Counted from the stretch's first letter, positions 1-6,574 are shown. The stretch: DNA of 6,628 bases from an uncultured Clostridia bacterium (GCA_945950065.1 CAMFGQ010000079.1:1-6628), one strand, 5' to 3'. The notes: generated by a model from the sequence alone, not told the origin. Made by a program: numbers and translations.

Positions 1-1566
1 GTCAAAATTCAGCGCTATGAAGAGAAACACCAAGGCATGCGCGGAAAACTTGTCCGTCGTTTAGGTGAAGAAGGAAATAAAGGACTGGATGCAAAAATCG
101 TTATGGAGGAATTTGATTTACCAGAAGAATTCCCTCCTGACGTCTTAGAAGAGGCAAGAAACCTTACTATGGGTGATGATGAAGGGCGTAAGCGTGTCGA
201 AGATTTAGTCTTTACCATGGATGGACGAGATGCCAAAGACTTTGATGATGCCATTAGCATCGTCAAGACAGATTCTGGCTATCGTTTAGGTGTGCACATT
301 GCTGATGTCAGCCATTTTGTAAAAGAAGGCTCAAGCTTAGATCGCGAAGCTCTTAAACGAGGAACCAGTGTCTACTTAGTAGACAAAGTCGTTCCCATGC
401 TCCCAGAAGAAATCAGCAATGAACTCTCTTCTCTTAATCCCGGAGAAGACAAATACTGTCTTAGTGTGGAGATGGAGATTGATCAGCAAGGAAAAGTCCT
501 CAGCAGTGAGATTTTCCCTTCAATCCTCCAATCTTCTTATCGCCTCGTCTATGAAGATGTAACGGCTTTTCTAGAAGGAGAAAAGAACGAGAAACTGGAA
601 GAGATTCGAGAAGAATTAGAACTCTTTCATGAACTCACCTTAACCCTTCGAAAGAGAAGGGATGAGCGTGGTGCTATGGATTTTGGAAGCAATGAACCCG
701 AGTTTACTTTGGATGAAAATGGATGGGCCATTGATGTGCGTCCCCGTGAACAAGGCATTGCCAATTATATGATTGAAGAAGCCATGATTTTAACCAATGA
801 AGTGGTGAGCCAGCATTTTCACTGGCTGCAGACTCCCTTTCTCTATCGTAATCATGAAAAACCAGATCGCGAAAAAATGGTCCAACTCAATCAACTGCTT
901 CATAACTTTGGCTATCTGATTCGTGGAAGTCTTGATGATGTGCATCCAAAACAGCTCAATGATTTATTAAAAGAAATGAAAGGCAAGCCAGAAGAAGTGG
1001 TGCTTCGCCCCATGATGCTTCGTTATTTGAAGCAAGCCCACTATAGTGAGACCTTAGAGGGGCACTTTGGCCTGGCTCTGAGATACTATTCCCATTTCAC
1101 TGCACCCATCAGACGCTATCCTGATTTGCAGATTCACCGTATCATGAAAGAAAGTCTCAAAGGACTTTCTGCCGATCGCATGAAACATTATGAATCCATT
1201 TTACCCTCTGTTGCCATTCAGAGCTCAGAGACTGAGAGAAGGGCAGATGAAGCCGAACGGCGTATGGATGGCATCAAAAAGGCCCAATTTATGAAAGATC
1301 ATCTTGGGGAGGTCTTCCATGGACGTGTATCTGGAGTAACCAACTTCGGGGTCTTTGTTGAACTAGACAATACTGTAGAAGGAATGATTCGCATAGAAAA
1401 CTTACAGGATTTTTATCGACTGGATAAAGATAAACTGCAACTTCTGGGCGATCATGGTAATGTGATTTCACTGGGACAACCTATCGATGTACTTGTAGAC
1501 AGCGTAGAAGTCTATCTAGGTGAGATTAACTTTTTACCGGTAAATGAGCATGAAGCTACTTCTTAG
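1..1566 (+). CDS. rnr: Ribonuclease R, 3'-5' exoribonuclease (5' end outside window)
   Basis: Partial gene: the frame is open from base 1 with no start, and 521 residues are visible, so roughly the first 180-200 of a usual ~700-residue RNase R are missing. RNase R degrades structured RNA processively 3' to 5' in the cytoplasm, in mRNA decay and rRNA quality control. The visible part begins in the second cold-shock-like domain. The RNB catalytic domain follows, with the metal-binding motif DGRDAKDFDDA at bases 220-252; its aspartates match the four Mg-coordinating Asp of E. coli RNase R (D272, D278, D280, D281). The conserved block HFTAPIRRYPDLQIHR lies near 1093-1140. A C-terminal S1 RNA-binding domain runs from about 1306 to 1545 (GRVSGVTNFGVFVEL). 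The protein stops soon after S1 and lacks the long basic tail of some homologues. It overlaps the next gene. In many Firmicutes rnr is followed by smpB, but not here. Family assignment is secure; activity is inferred from intact motifs. Confidence 0.96.
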   Translation, partial: VKIQRYEEKHQGMRGKLVRRLGEEGNKGLDAKIVMEEFDLPEEFPPDVLEEARNLTMGDDEGRKRVEDLVFTMDGRDAKDFDDAISIVKTDSGYRLGVHIADVSHFVKEGSSLDREALKRGTSVYLVDKVVPMLPEEISNELSSLNPGEDKYCLSVEMEIDQQGKVLSSEIFPSILQSSYRLVYEDVTAFLEGEKNEKLEEIREELELFHELTLTLRKRRDERGAMDFGSNEPEFTLDENGWAIDVRPREQGIANYMIEEAMILTNEVVSQHFHWLQTPFLYRNHEKPDREKMVQLNQLLHNFGYLIRGSLDDVHPKQLNDLLKEMKGKPEEVVLRPMMLRYLKQAHYSETLEGHFGLALRYYSHFTAPIRRYPDLQIHRIMKESLKGLSADRMKHYESILPSVAIQSSETERRADEAERRMDGIKKAQFMKDHLGEVFHGRVSGVTNFGVFVELDNTVEGMIRIENLQDFYRLDKDKLQLLGDHGNVISLGQPIDVLVDSVEVYLGEINFLPVNEHEATS

Positions 1567-2356
1567 TGATCTAGATGGCACCCTCTTAACGCCAGATAAA
1601 ACACTGTCCCCAAGAGTGTTGGATCGCATTGAAAGATGGAAAGAAGAGGGCAATGTCTTTGTTATTGCCACAGGTAGAGTAGTAAGTTCGGCAAGAGTTT
1701 TTGCTGATCTAACGGATACAGCAGATTATTTGATTGCCTGTAGTGGTGCCTGTATTTATGAGGGTGATCAAAAAGTCTATGAAGAAGTGGTTCCTGTAGA
1801 GATCGCAAAAAAACTATGGCAGCTCTTTAGCGAAACTGGTGAATACTGTCAAATCTATAGTGATGAAGCCTTGATTTATAACAATTGGAATCCCTTTCTT
1901 AAAGCCTATCAGGGATTTCATTCGAAGTTTGGAAAGAAATACGAACTCCCTATGATTGAAATGAGAGTCTTTGATGAAAGTCTTTTACCAGGTGGCATTC
2001 ATAAGTTAAGCTTTGTCAATCATGATCCAGATCGAGCGAAAGAAGTGATAGAGCACTTAGGTGATCTATCAGAAGTCAATGTCTTCCGATCACTCTCACA
2101 TCTCTATGACATCATTAGTATTAAAGCAGATAAGGGTATTGCAGGCAAGTGGCTTAAAGAACGCATCGGCGCATCAAAATTCTATGCTATCGGTGATAAT
2201 GAAAATGATGTCGCTATGTTAGAAATGTCCGACTATGCGGCTGTGATGGAGGATGCTCCTCCCACCGTTCTTCCTCGAGCTGACCGAATCGTAGCTCACT
2301 CTGGATTGGATGGTGTAGCGGACTTTATTGATGATCTACTTGAAGAGGAGTTTTAG
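1544..2356 (+). CDS. Cof-type HAD superfamily (IIB) phosphatase
   Basis: A 270-residue HAD hydrolase of the Cof/YidA type: cytoplasmic Mg-dependent phosphatases usually acting on sugar phosphates, flavin or other small phosphorylated metabolites. Motif I is SDLDGTLL with nucleophile D9 and acid/base D11. Motif II is ATGR (T43). The motif III lysine is probably K197 in KADKG. Motif IV is GDNENDVAML (217-226). The stretch between motifs II and III (about residues 80-190) is the C2B cap that sets specificity. Length is normal for the family. It overlaps the upstream rnr by 23 bases from ATG 1544, or 17 if the second ATG at 1550 (MKLLLSDLDG, which resembles family N-termini) is used. No well-placed Shine-Dalgarno is present; AGGTGAG at 1518-1524 lies 19 bases away, so translational coupling to rnr is likely. 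The substrate cannot be read from the sequence. The stop codon sits in the loop of the terminator hairpin. Confidence 0.93.
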   Translation: MSMKLLLSDLDGTLLTPDKTLSPRVLDRIERWKEEGNVFVIATGRVVSSARVFADLTDTADYLIACSGACIYEGDQKVYEEVVPVEIAKKLWQLFSETGEYCQIYSDEALIYNNWNPFLKAYQGFHSKFGKKYELPMIEMRVFDESLLPGGIHKLSFVNHDPDRAKEVIEHLGDLSEVNVFRSLSHLYDIISIKADKGIAGKWLKERIGASKFYAIGDNENDVAMLEMSDYAAVMEDAPPTVLPRADRIVAHSGLDGVADFIDDLLEEEF

Positions 2357-2368
2357 CTCCTCTTTTTT
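2343..2368 (+). terminator. Rho-independent terminator of rnr-HAD operon
   Basis: Perfect 8-bp stem AAGAGGAG (2343-2350) with CTCCTCTT (2357-2364), loop TTTTAG, and a T run over 2363-2368. The left arm is the last codons of the HAD gene and the loop contains its TAG stop (2354-2356), so the coding end and the terminator are merged. Read on the plus strand it ends the left operon. Confidence 0.85.
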
Positions 2369-2406
2369 CACGCTTTTATACTTATTTTGTGAGGGGAGAT
2401 GTGCAC

Positions 2407-2435
2407 AAAAAAAGACCAGAATGTGATTCTGGTCT
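2407..2435 (-). terminator. Rho-independent terminator of the AraC-type regulator gene
   Basis: Perfect 9-bp stem AGACCAGAA (2413-2421) with TTCTGGTCT (2427-2435), loop TGTGA. Seven A residues lie on its left (2407-2413), giving a T tract after the hairpin on the minus strand. It lies just past the TAA stop (2444-2446) of the minus-strand regulator and faces the plus-strand terminator about 40 bases away. The plus-strand side of the stem has no T run, so it acts mainly for the minus-strand transcript. Confidence 0.87.
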
Positions 2436-2443
2436 AGTGAGCT

Positions 2444-4783
2444 TTAGACTGGCGTATAGCGCATAAACATAACTTCAAAAGGCGCTAGAGAAAAGGTTCT
2501 TGTTAAGGTACCGTGGAATTCAACAAAGTTGGACATCATTTTGGGAATACTCAGACGTTTTACATAGTCCTTTTCTTGAGGAGCCAAGAGATTGGGATCA
2601 GAGAAATTCTGAAGATGGTATGCAGTAGGTCCATGACGGTAGTTAATCAGTTGCATGCTTTCTTTATAACTTCCCTGTACACCACTGATCTCAAAGGTAA
2701 TGTCTGCACTGTATTGATTAAGATACTCAAATCCCTTCTCGATGGCAAAGCTATAGTCGAAGAGGGGATGATTATATAGGAGTATACTGAATTCTTCACC
2801 ATCCTTTGTCACCATGCATCCATTTTTGTGGTAGAGCACATGTCCCTTCATTGCATTGAGATTTTCAGAAAAATAGTAGAGAGGACTCTGATATCCTCCG
2901 AAATCCACCATATGGGCTTCAAAGGTCTGCTCAATCATCTTGATGGGATCCTTAAAAATGAAGTTGTAGCTTGCATAGGTGTTTTCTTGTGGATCCAGTT
3001 TAATGTAGTGATCTAACCAGAGGATGGAAGCAATTAATTCCTGGTAGACGAGGGAATGATCATTTATTTCTAACAGGATAATGCCTCCCTCGTTGATCAT
3101 GTTGAATGCAGTTAGTGCAGGATCTATTTCAAGGGAATTGGCGAATTCCATATTTTTCTTGTACAATTCCACAGCCTCAGCAAACTGATAAGACTCAGTG
3201 AGGCGAATGGTATTGGGCATAATCAGCCTATAGAAATTGGTGGGAGCGATGCGGAAATGATGGCGATTTTTGGTAATAAATTCCAAAATTCCCTTGAGTT
3301 CTTCACTTGTTTGATCCCCATAAACGTAGGCAAACTTATAGTCTTTGTGTTGTAGAACCCGCTCTAAGACTTGATGTTGTCTTTCCATATACTCTGAAAA
3401 GAGGTTTGTGCTACGTTGATCAGACAATTTTAGAATAAAGGATAGATCAAAGACATAGCATAAATTTTGAGCAAGTGGACGGGAGAGTATTTGGAGAAAT
3501 TTCCCTAAAAAATCCTCCACAACAGCTATGGAGCGATTTAACGCTTCACGATTCAATTGATTGCATGCATCGATTACAGAAAATTTCCGTACTTGCATGG
3601 TAATGCCAACGGGAATCTTGAGACTTTCAAGTAGTTCAAAAATACTTGCCATCTCATTAAACAGTACCCAACGATTTAGATCTTGAAGATAGACTTGATT
3701 CGGCTTTTTTTCATCAATGGTCATCTGCACGAAAATTCCAGAAACACGACCATCGTCATGGAATTTTCGAATTTCTTCAGCGTAATTTTCACCGAAATCA
3801 CAGAGCCTATAGGTTAATCCACCTAGGGTATTTCTTTTGAAATCAGGTTGGGATAGTGAAAGCTCGTGGTGACAATAATCCTTCCCCAGTGATTCAAGGA
3901 TAGCGCTACCATAACTTAGTTCAGAAAATTGGGATGAGAATTTTTGGAAGGCTGAGCGCTTACGTAAATTCTCCTGACTCGTTTCTTCTTTAGGTAGTGC
4001 AGCTAGATCCTTTCGATACTCCGAGGGAGTTTTGTTTAATAGCTGATTGTAAATTCGATTGAGTGACTTGGTGGAAGCAAATCCAGTTTGTGTAGCGATT
4101 TTGTCAATGGTCAGATCTTCTTGGAGTAGAGAGGAGGAAATTTCCAACTTCTTCCTCTGTGAATACTCAGAAAAACCCATGCCTGAAACTTCTTTAAAGA
4201 CTCTAGAGAGATAAGAAGGACTAATTCCTAGTTCTTCTGCAATAGAATCAAGACTAGCATCAGAATCAATCAAATAGAGTTGAGACGCTGCATCCTGAAT
4301 CATTTGAATCTTCTTCTCTCGCTTGGATTCGTAGGGTGTTGCATCGTAAGCTAGAGGTTTCATTTTTTCGATGAGGTATTTCTGACGAGTAGCCATTTGA
4401 TCTTCCCCCATACGCATGTAATCATCGTAGAACTTGTACATGGCATGAATAGGACTATAATGTAAGTCATCCTTTCGAGCGATGGTGACATAGCGATAGA
4501 ACTTGGATTGACTGATGTTGTGGTTATGCTCTAGGGTAAGATAGAGTATAAAGGCGCTGCCTTCTTTGGGTAAGATCATATAGGCGTCGCCAGGATTTGC
4601 AATAAATAAGTCTCCTTGATAAAGAGTTTGAACTTTTTCATTCATGTGAAGAAGGAGTTCTCCCTCTAAAAGATAGAAAAACTCATAACTTGCAGCAACT
4701 TCTACTAAAATTTCTTTTAGGTCGATGAGTCTCGATGATGATTTTGTTGTGTTATTATTTGTTTCATTCTGTAGTGTGTCCAT
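2444..4783 (-). CDS. AraC-family regulator with N-terminal cupin and C-terminal GH39-like (pseudo-glycosidase) domain
   Basis: A 779-residue regulator, much longer than the ~300 of a standard AraC protein. Residues about 20-85 form a cupin-like sensor (LLEGELLLHMNEKVQTLYQGD, then PGDAYMILP). Residues about 157-260 are an AraC DNA-binding domain with both helix-turn-helices: SLDSIAEELGISPSYLSRVFKE, and TIDKIATQTGFASTKSLNR ending in KTPSEYRK. Residues about 285-779 resemble a GH39 barrel plus its C-terminal beta domain, as in known Firmicutes AraC-GH39 fusions. The tail signatures are PLYYFSENLNAMKG, FSILLYNHPLFD, and the PF-EVMFMRY end. By eye alignment both catalytic Glu are missing: the family's WNEP stretch becomes FDLSFI (445-450) and its TEWN becomes TAFN (558-561). 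This suggests a ligand-binding role, not catalysis. ATG 4783 follows AAGGAG at 5-base spacing. The gene has its own promoter and terminator, so it is monocistronic. The downstream direction of control (activator or repressor) and the sugar are unknown. Family call is firm; loss of activity is inference. Confidence 0.88.
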   Translation of the reverse strand: MDTLQNETNNNTTKSSSRLIDLKEILVEVAASYEFFYLLEGELLLHMNEKVQTLYQGDLFIANPGDAYMILPKEGSAFILYLTLEHNHNISQSKFYRYVTIARKDDLHYSPIHAMYKFYDDYMRMGEDQMATRQKYLIEKMKPLAYDATPYESKREKKIQMIQDAASQLYLIDSDASLDSIAEELGISPSYLSRVFKEVSGMGFSEYSQRKKLEISSSLLQEDLTIDKIATQTGFASTKSLNRIYNQLLNKTPSEYRKDLAALPKEETSQENLRKRSAFQKFSSQFSELSYGSAILESLGKDYCHHELSLSQPDFKRNTLGGLTYRLCDFGENYAEEIRKFHDDGRVSGIFVQMTIDEKKPNQVYLQDLNRWVLFNEMASIFELLESLKIPVGITMQVRKFSVIDACNQLNREALNRSIAVVEDFLGKFLQILSRPLAQNLCYVFDLSFILKLSDQRSTNLFSEYMERQHQVLERVLQHKDYKFAYVYGDQTSEELKGILEFITKNRHHFRIAPTNFYRLIMPNTIRLTESYQFAEAVELYKKNMEFANSLEIDPALTAFNMINEGGIILLEINDHSLVYQELIASILWLDHYIKLDPQENTYASYNFIFKDPIKMIEQTFEAHMVDFGGYQSPLYYFSENLNAMKGHVLYHKNGCMVTKDGEEFSILLYNHPLFDYSFAIEKGFEYLNQYSADITFEISGVQGSYKESMQLINYRHGPTAYHLQNFSDPNLLAPQEKDYVKRLSIPKMMSNFVEFHGTLTRTFSLAPFEVMFMRYTPV

Positions 4784-4788
4784 AAAAT

Positions 4789-4794
4789 CTCCTT
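4789..4794 (-). promoter_or_regulatory. Ribosome binding site of the AraC-type regulator
   Basis: AAGGAG on the minus strand with five bases (ATTTT) before ATG 4783. It fixes the start of the regulator gene and leaves a leader of roughly 45 bases from the predicted transcription start. Confidence 0.85.
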
Positions 4795-4798
4795 AGGT

Positions 4799-4827
4799 AA
4801 GGGTACTAGTTGAAAAAGGGTACTAGT
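4799..4827 (-). repeat. Tandem 12-base direct repeat, candidate operator of the regulator gene
   Basis: Two exact copies of AAGGGTACTAGT (plus strand) at 4799-4810 and 4816-4827, separated by TGAAA. The period is 17 bases, under two helical turns. On the minus strand each reads ACTAGTACCCTT and begins with the palindrome ACTAGT. They lie just downstream of the predicted transcription start and just upstream of the ribosome binding site of the AraC-type gene. AraC proteins commonly bind paired direct half-sites with their two helix-turn-helices, so self-repression is a natural guess. The repeat is seen directly; the operator role is inferred. I found no third copy elsewhere in the window by eye. 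Confidence 0.7.
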
Positions 4828-4834
4828 CCATGAT

Positions 4835-4863
4835 ATCTTAGGCGAAAAGCTAACATTTGTCAA
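4835..4863 (-). promoter_or_regulatory. Sigma-A-type promoter of the AraC-type regulator
   Basis: On the minus strand a perfect -35 TTGACA (4858-4863), a 17-base spacer, and a -10 TAAGAT (4835-4840; four of six consensus bases). Initiation would fall near 4828, directly before the tandem repeat. Hexamers and spacing are seen; the start site is predicted. Confidence 0.8.
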
Positions 4864-4915
4864 TCTTTTTTTGTTGAGATTATCGCTAAATATCAAGGTT
4901 TAAGACGGTAATGTT

Positions 4916-4921
4916 ATTATA
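4916..4921 (-). promoter_or_regulatory. Possible second -10 element for the regulator
   Basis: Exact TATAAT on the minus strand, preceded directly by TTG. The best -35 is TTTACG with a long 19-base spacer, so core recognition would be poor without an activator. The dyad at 4944-4959 would be centred near -43 from the predicted start. Chance occurrence in AT-rich DNA is quite possible. Confidence 0.3.
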
Positions 4922-4943
4922 CAAGCATTTACTTACATAACGT

Positions 4944-4959
4944 AAAATGTGAACATTTT
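4944..4959. promoter_or_regulatory. Perfect 16-base dyad, candidate protein-binding site
   Basis: AAAATGT (4944-4950), GA, ACATTTT (4953-4959): 7-base arms with perfect inverted symmetry and a 2-base spacer. That is too short a loop for an RNA hairpin but the right geometry for a dimeric DNA-binding protein. It lies about 80 bases upstream of the regulator's main -35. Confidence 0.4.
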
Positions 4960-5078
4960 CTTTGTTATAAATCTTGTGAGCTCGCCAAAGATTTTAAGGA
5001 AATAAAACAACATAGCTATACCTTATTACACCTACTGTAGCACAGATTACACAATAAGTGAATGAAAATGAACGATTT

Positions 5079-5102
5079 CTTGCAATATTTTTTTATTGCA
5101 AG
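5079..5102. repeat. Perfect 9-bp inverted repeat with six-base T/A loop
   Basis: CTTGCAATA (5079-5087) pairs exactly with TATTGCAAG (5094-5102) around TTTTTT. No T run follows it on either strand, so it does not look like a standard terminator. Function is not assigned. Confidence 0.6.
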
Positions 5103-5128
5103 CTTTAAAGTGGACAAAGGAGTTGAAG

Positions 5129-5169
5129 AAAAATAGAGCGACTGCTGACTTCCAGTCAACCATCGCTCT
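5129..5169 (-). terminator. Terminator of the MFS transporter gene
   Basis: Two-tier hairpin: outer 7-bp stem AGAGCGA (5135-5141) with TCGCTCT (5163-5169), and inner 5-bp stem TGACT (5146-5150) with AGTCA (5154-5158) around TCC, joined by small internal loops. Five A residues (5129-5133) give a T tract on the minus strand. It starts 46 bases past the transporter's stop, so transporter and regulator are probably separate transcription units. Confidence 0.78.
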
Positions 5170-5215
5170 TTGTGCTTAAACCTATTTGTTGTTTTGAGGG
5201 ATTTTTTTCCTTATT

Positions 5216-6547
5216 CTACCTTGGTGAAGAAGGCTTCCTCTTTTTAGCTAAACTTAAATTATCACCATGCTGAACAAAGAGCATACATATCAGTGCTAAG
5301 CCAAAGGCAATAATGGAATAACTAAAGAGAGTAGAGTAGTCCTGTGTCAGGTCTCTAATCCAACCAAAGAGGATGGGAGAAACGATGGAAGCACTAAAGG
5401 AGAAAAAGTAATAGTAGCCTGTAAATGCGCCTACAGTCTCTCCTGTAGCTAACTCTACTACCATGGGAAGGGAGTTGATGTTGATGCATGCCCAGAAGAG
5501 TCCTCCTCCGACGAGGAGTAAGGTTACAATGAACGCATTTTCTACAAATAGCAGAGGCAAGAACATGATACAGATCCCAACCAGGCCCGTTACAATCAAT
5601 CGCTTACGGCCAAATTTTTCCGCCAAAATTCCAGAAGGTAGGGCAAAGACCAAGAAGGCCAAGGAGAAGGAGGCCAGTGTCATAGCGGCATTACCTTTAC
5701 TCATACCTAGCGCATTGGTTGCATAGAGGGTAAAGAAGGTCTCTACTGCATTAAAGCCACAGAACCAGAAGAAGATTGCAGAGAGAAGTGCCATCAGACT
5801 ACGGCGTTCTCCTTTTTCTAAGGGTTTGAGGGGGGCAAAGAAAGCACCTTTTCTTTTTTTGGTTCCACCATTGTCTTCTTCTGCAAGTAGACCGTAGTTT
5901 ACTGCCTCTTGGAAAAGTCGTTGTTCACGGACGGTTAATGAATCACCTTTACTTTTTCGAAGGCTGAGTCCAATGGGTTCGCGAACAAAAAAGATCAGGG
6001 CCAAGAGGGAGAATACCATGACAATGGATGCCATAATAAAGGGCAGGGATAAATCAGGACTTTGTTTAGCCAGTGCACCACCAGCTAAAAATGCAATGAT
6101 GGAGCCAATGCCTCCCATGAGATTAATCACTCCATTGGCTTTACTGCGCAGTGCCGTAGGAGTGACATCAGGCATAAGAGCAATAACAGGTGATCTCCAT
6201 AAACTCATAATCAGATTGAAGAGAATGATGACACCCATCATGCTGGCTAGAGTATACATTTTCGGAATAAAGATAAAGAGGACTGCACAGATGGGTAGTC
6301 CCACCATGATCCAGGGCATGCGTCTTCCTCTTTTTGTGATGGTTCGGTCACTAATTGCGCCCACAAGAGGCTGGAAGATGACACCAAAGAAGTTATCAAT
6401 GGTCATAATCAATCCGATGCTTGCAGTGGTTAACAAGAAGCGTTCAGACAATAAAAGGGGCACAAAGGTGTTGTAAATCCCCCAGACAAGGCTGGAGGCG
6501 AGAAAACCAAATCCAATCATACCGGTATTTTGATAATTTAGTTTCAT
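5216..6547 (-). CDS. MFS transporter, SLC45/GPH-like sugar transporter type
   Basis: About 443 residues, an integral membrane protein with the hydrophobic pattern of 12 helices, probably a cation-coupled sugar or glycoside transporter. The loop between helices 2 and 3 carries GAISDRTITKRGRRMPWIMVG (about residues 63-83), the SDR...RxGRR-PWI form typical of SLC45/sucrose-type and GPH-like carriers. A matching GILAEKFGRKRLI follows helix 8. Other family-like stretches are PDVTPTALRSKANGVINLMGG and ACININSLPMVVE followed by TGYYYFFSFSASIVSP. Helices 6 and 7 are split by a charged cytoplasmic loop of about 60 residues. I chose ATG 6547 (MKLNYQNTG, like family N-termini, GGAG nine bases upstream). 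An in-frame GTG at 6562 with AAGGAG six bases upstream would add five residues (MERIR) and is a fair alternative. TAG stop at 5216-5218. It lies upstream of, and codirectional with, the AraC-type regulator, suggesting a shared carbohydrate response. Substrate is unknown. Confidence 0.88.
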   Translation of the reverse strand: MKLNYQNTGMIGFGFLASSLVWGIYNTFVPLLLSERFLLTTASIGLIMTIDNFFGVIFQPLVGAISDRTITKRGRRMPWIMVGLPICAVLFIFIPKMYTLASMMGVIILFNLIMSLWRSPVIALMPDVTPTALRSKANGVINLMGGIGSIIAFLAGGALAKQSPDLSLPFIMASIVMVFSLLALIFFVREPIGLSLRKSKGDSLTVREQRLFQEAVNYGLLAEEDNGGTKKRKGAFFAPLKPLEKGERRSLMALLSAIFFWFCGFNAVETFFTLYATNALGMSKGNAAMTLASFSLAFLVFALPSGILAEKFGRKRLIVTGLVGICIMFLPLLFVENAFIVTLLLVGGGLFWACININSLPMVVELATGETVGAFTGYYYFFSFSASIVSPILFGWIRDLTQDYSTLFSYSIIAFGLALICMLFVQHGDNLSLAKKRKPSSPR

Positions 6548-6568
6548 TCTAATTCTCTCCACATTAAT

Positions 6569-6574
6569 CTCCTT
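6569..6574 (-). promoter_or_regulatory. Shine-Dalgarno upstream of the transporter
   Basis: AAGGAG on the minus strand. It is six bases from the in-frame GTG (6562), four from an out-of-frame ATG (6564) and 21 from the ATG at 6547. A second AGGAG lies at 6579-6583, and GGAG at 6557-6560 suits ATG 6547. The start choice of the transporter hangs on which of these is used. Confidence 0.65.

Larger units (their letters stand above)
4864..5128. other. Noncoding AT-rich intergenic region
   Basis: About 265 bases between the regulator's promoter and the transporter's terminator. No convincing gene was found on either strand. It holds a 16-base dyad (4944-4959), a perfect TATAAT on the minus strand (4916-4921) and a 9-bp hairpin with a homopolymer loop (5079-5102). 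A plus-strand 24-codon frame (5062-5136) lacks a ribosome binding site. The region is unusually long for a regulator whose core promoter occupies only its left end, so further regulatory sites or a small RNA are possible but not shown. Confidence 0.6.

Noticed and set aside
1..1566. ATG at 37 as the start of the RNase R gene
   Set aside because: The same frame is open back to base 1 and encodes family-like sequence, and a start at 37 would remove part of the cold-shock-like region. The gene begins outside the window.
2513..3016. Plus-strand frames of 88 and 62 codons opposite the regulator gene
   Set aside because: Both are antisense to the conserved C-terminal part of the GH39-like domain, with no ribosome sites and no family resemblance.
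4963..4971. A plus-strand TGTTATAAA resembling an extended -10
   Set aside because: There is no usable -35 and no plus-strand gene follows; the next plus-strand signal is antisense to the transporter. Likely compositional chance.
4864..5134. A CcpA catabolite-repression (cre) site expected near a sugar module
   Set aside because: I scanned by eye for TGNAANCGNTNNCA-like sequences and found only poor partial matches, such as around 5068-5079, so none is claimed.
5062..5136. A plus-strand 24-codon frame beginning MKMNDFLQYFF
   Set aside because: There is no ribosome binding site before either ATG, it runs through the hairpin at 5079-5102, and its stop lies in the transporter's terminator. Best explained as chance in AT-rich DNA.
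5115..5136. A strong AAAGGAG on the plus strand in noncoding DNA
   Set aside because: The only start near it is a TTG with no spacing, giving 17 codons through the terminator hairpin. The shared AGGAGTTGAA with the transporter leader is short enough to be chance.
5973..6476. A 167-codon plus-strand frame opposite the transporter
   Set aside because: It is antisense to clear membrane-helix coding sequence, resembles no family I know, and has no supporting ribosome site. It is a shadow frame.
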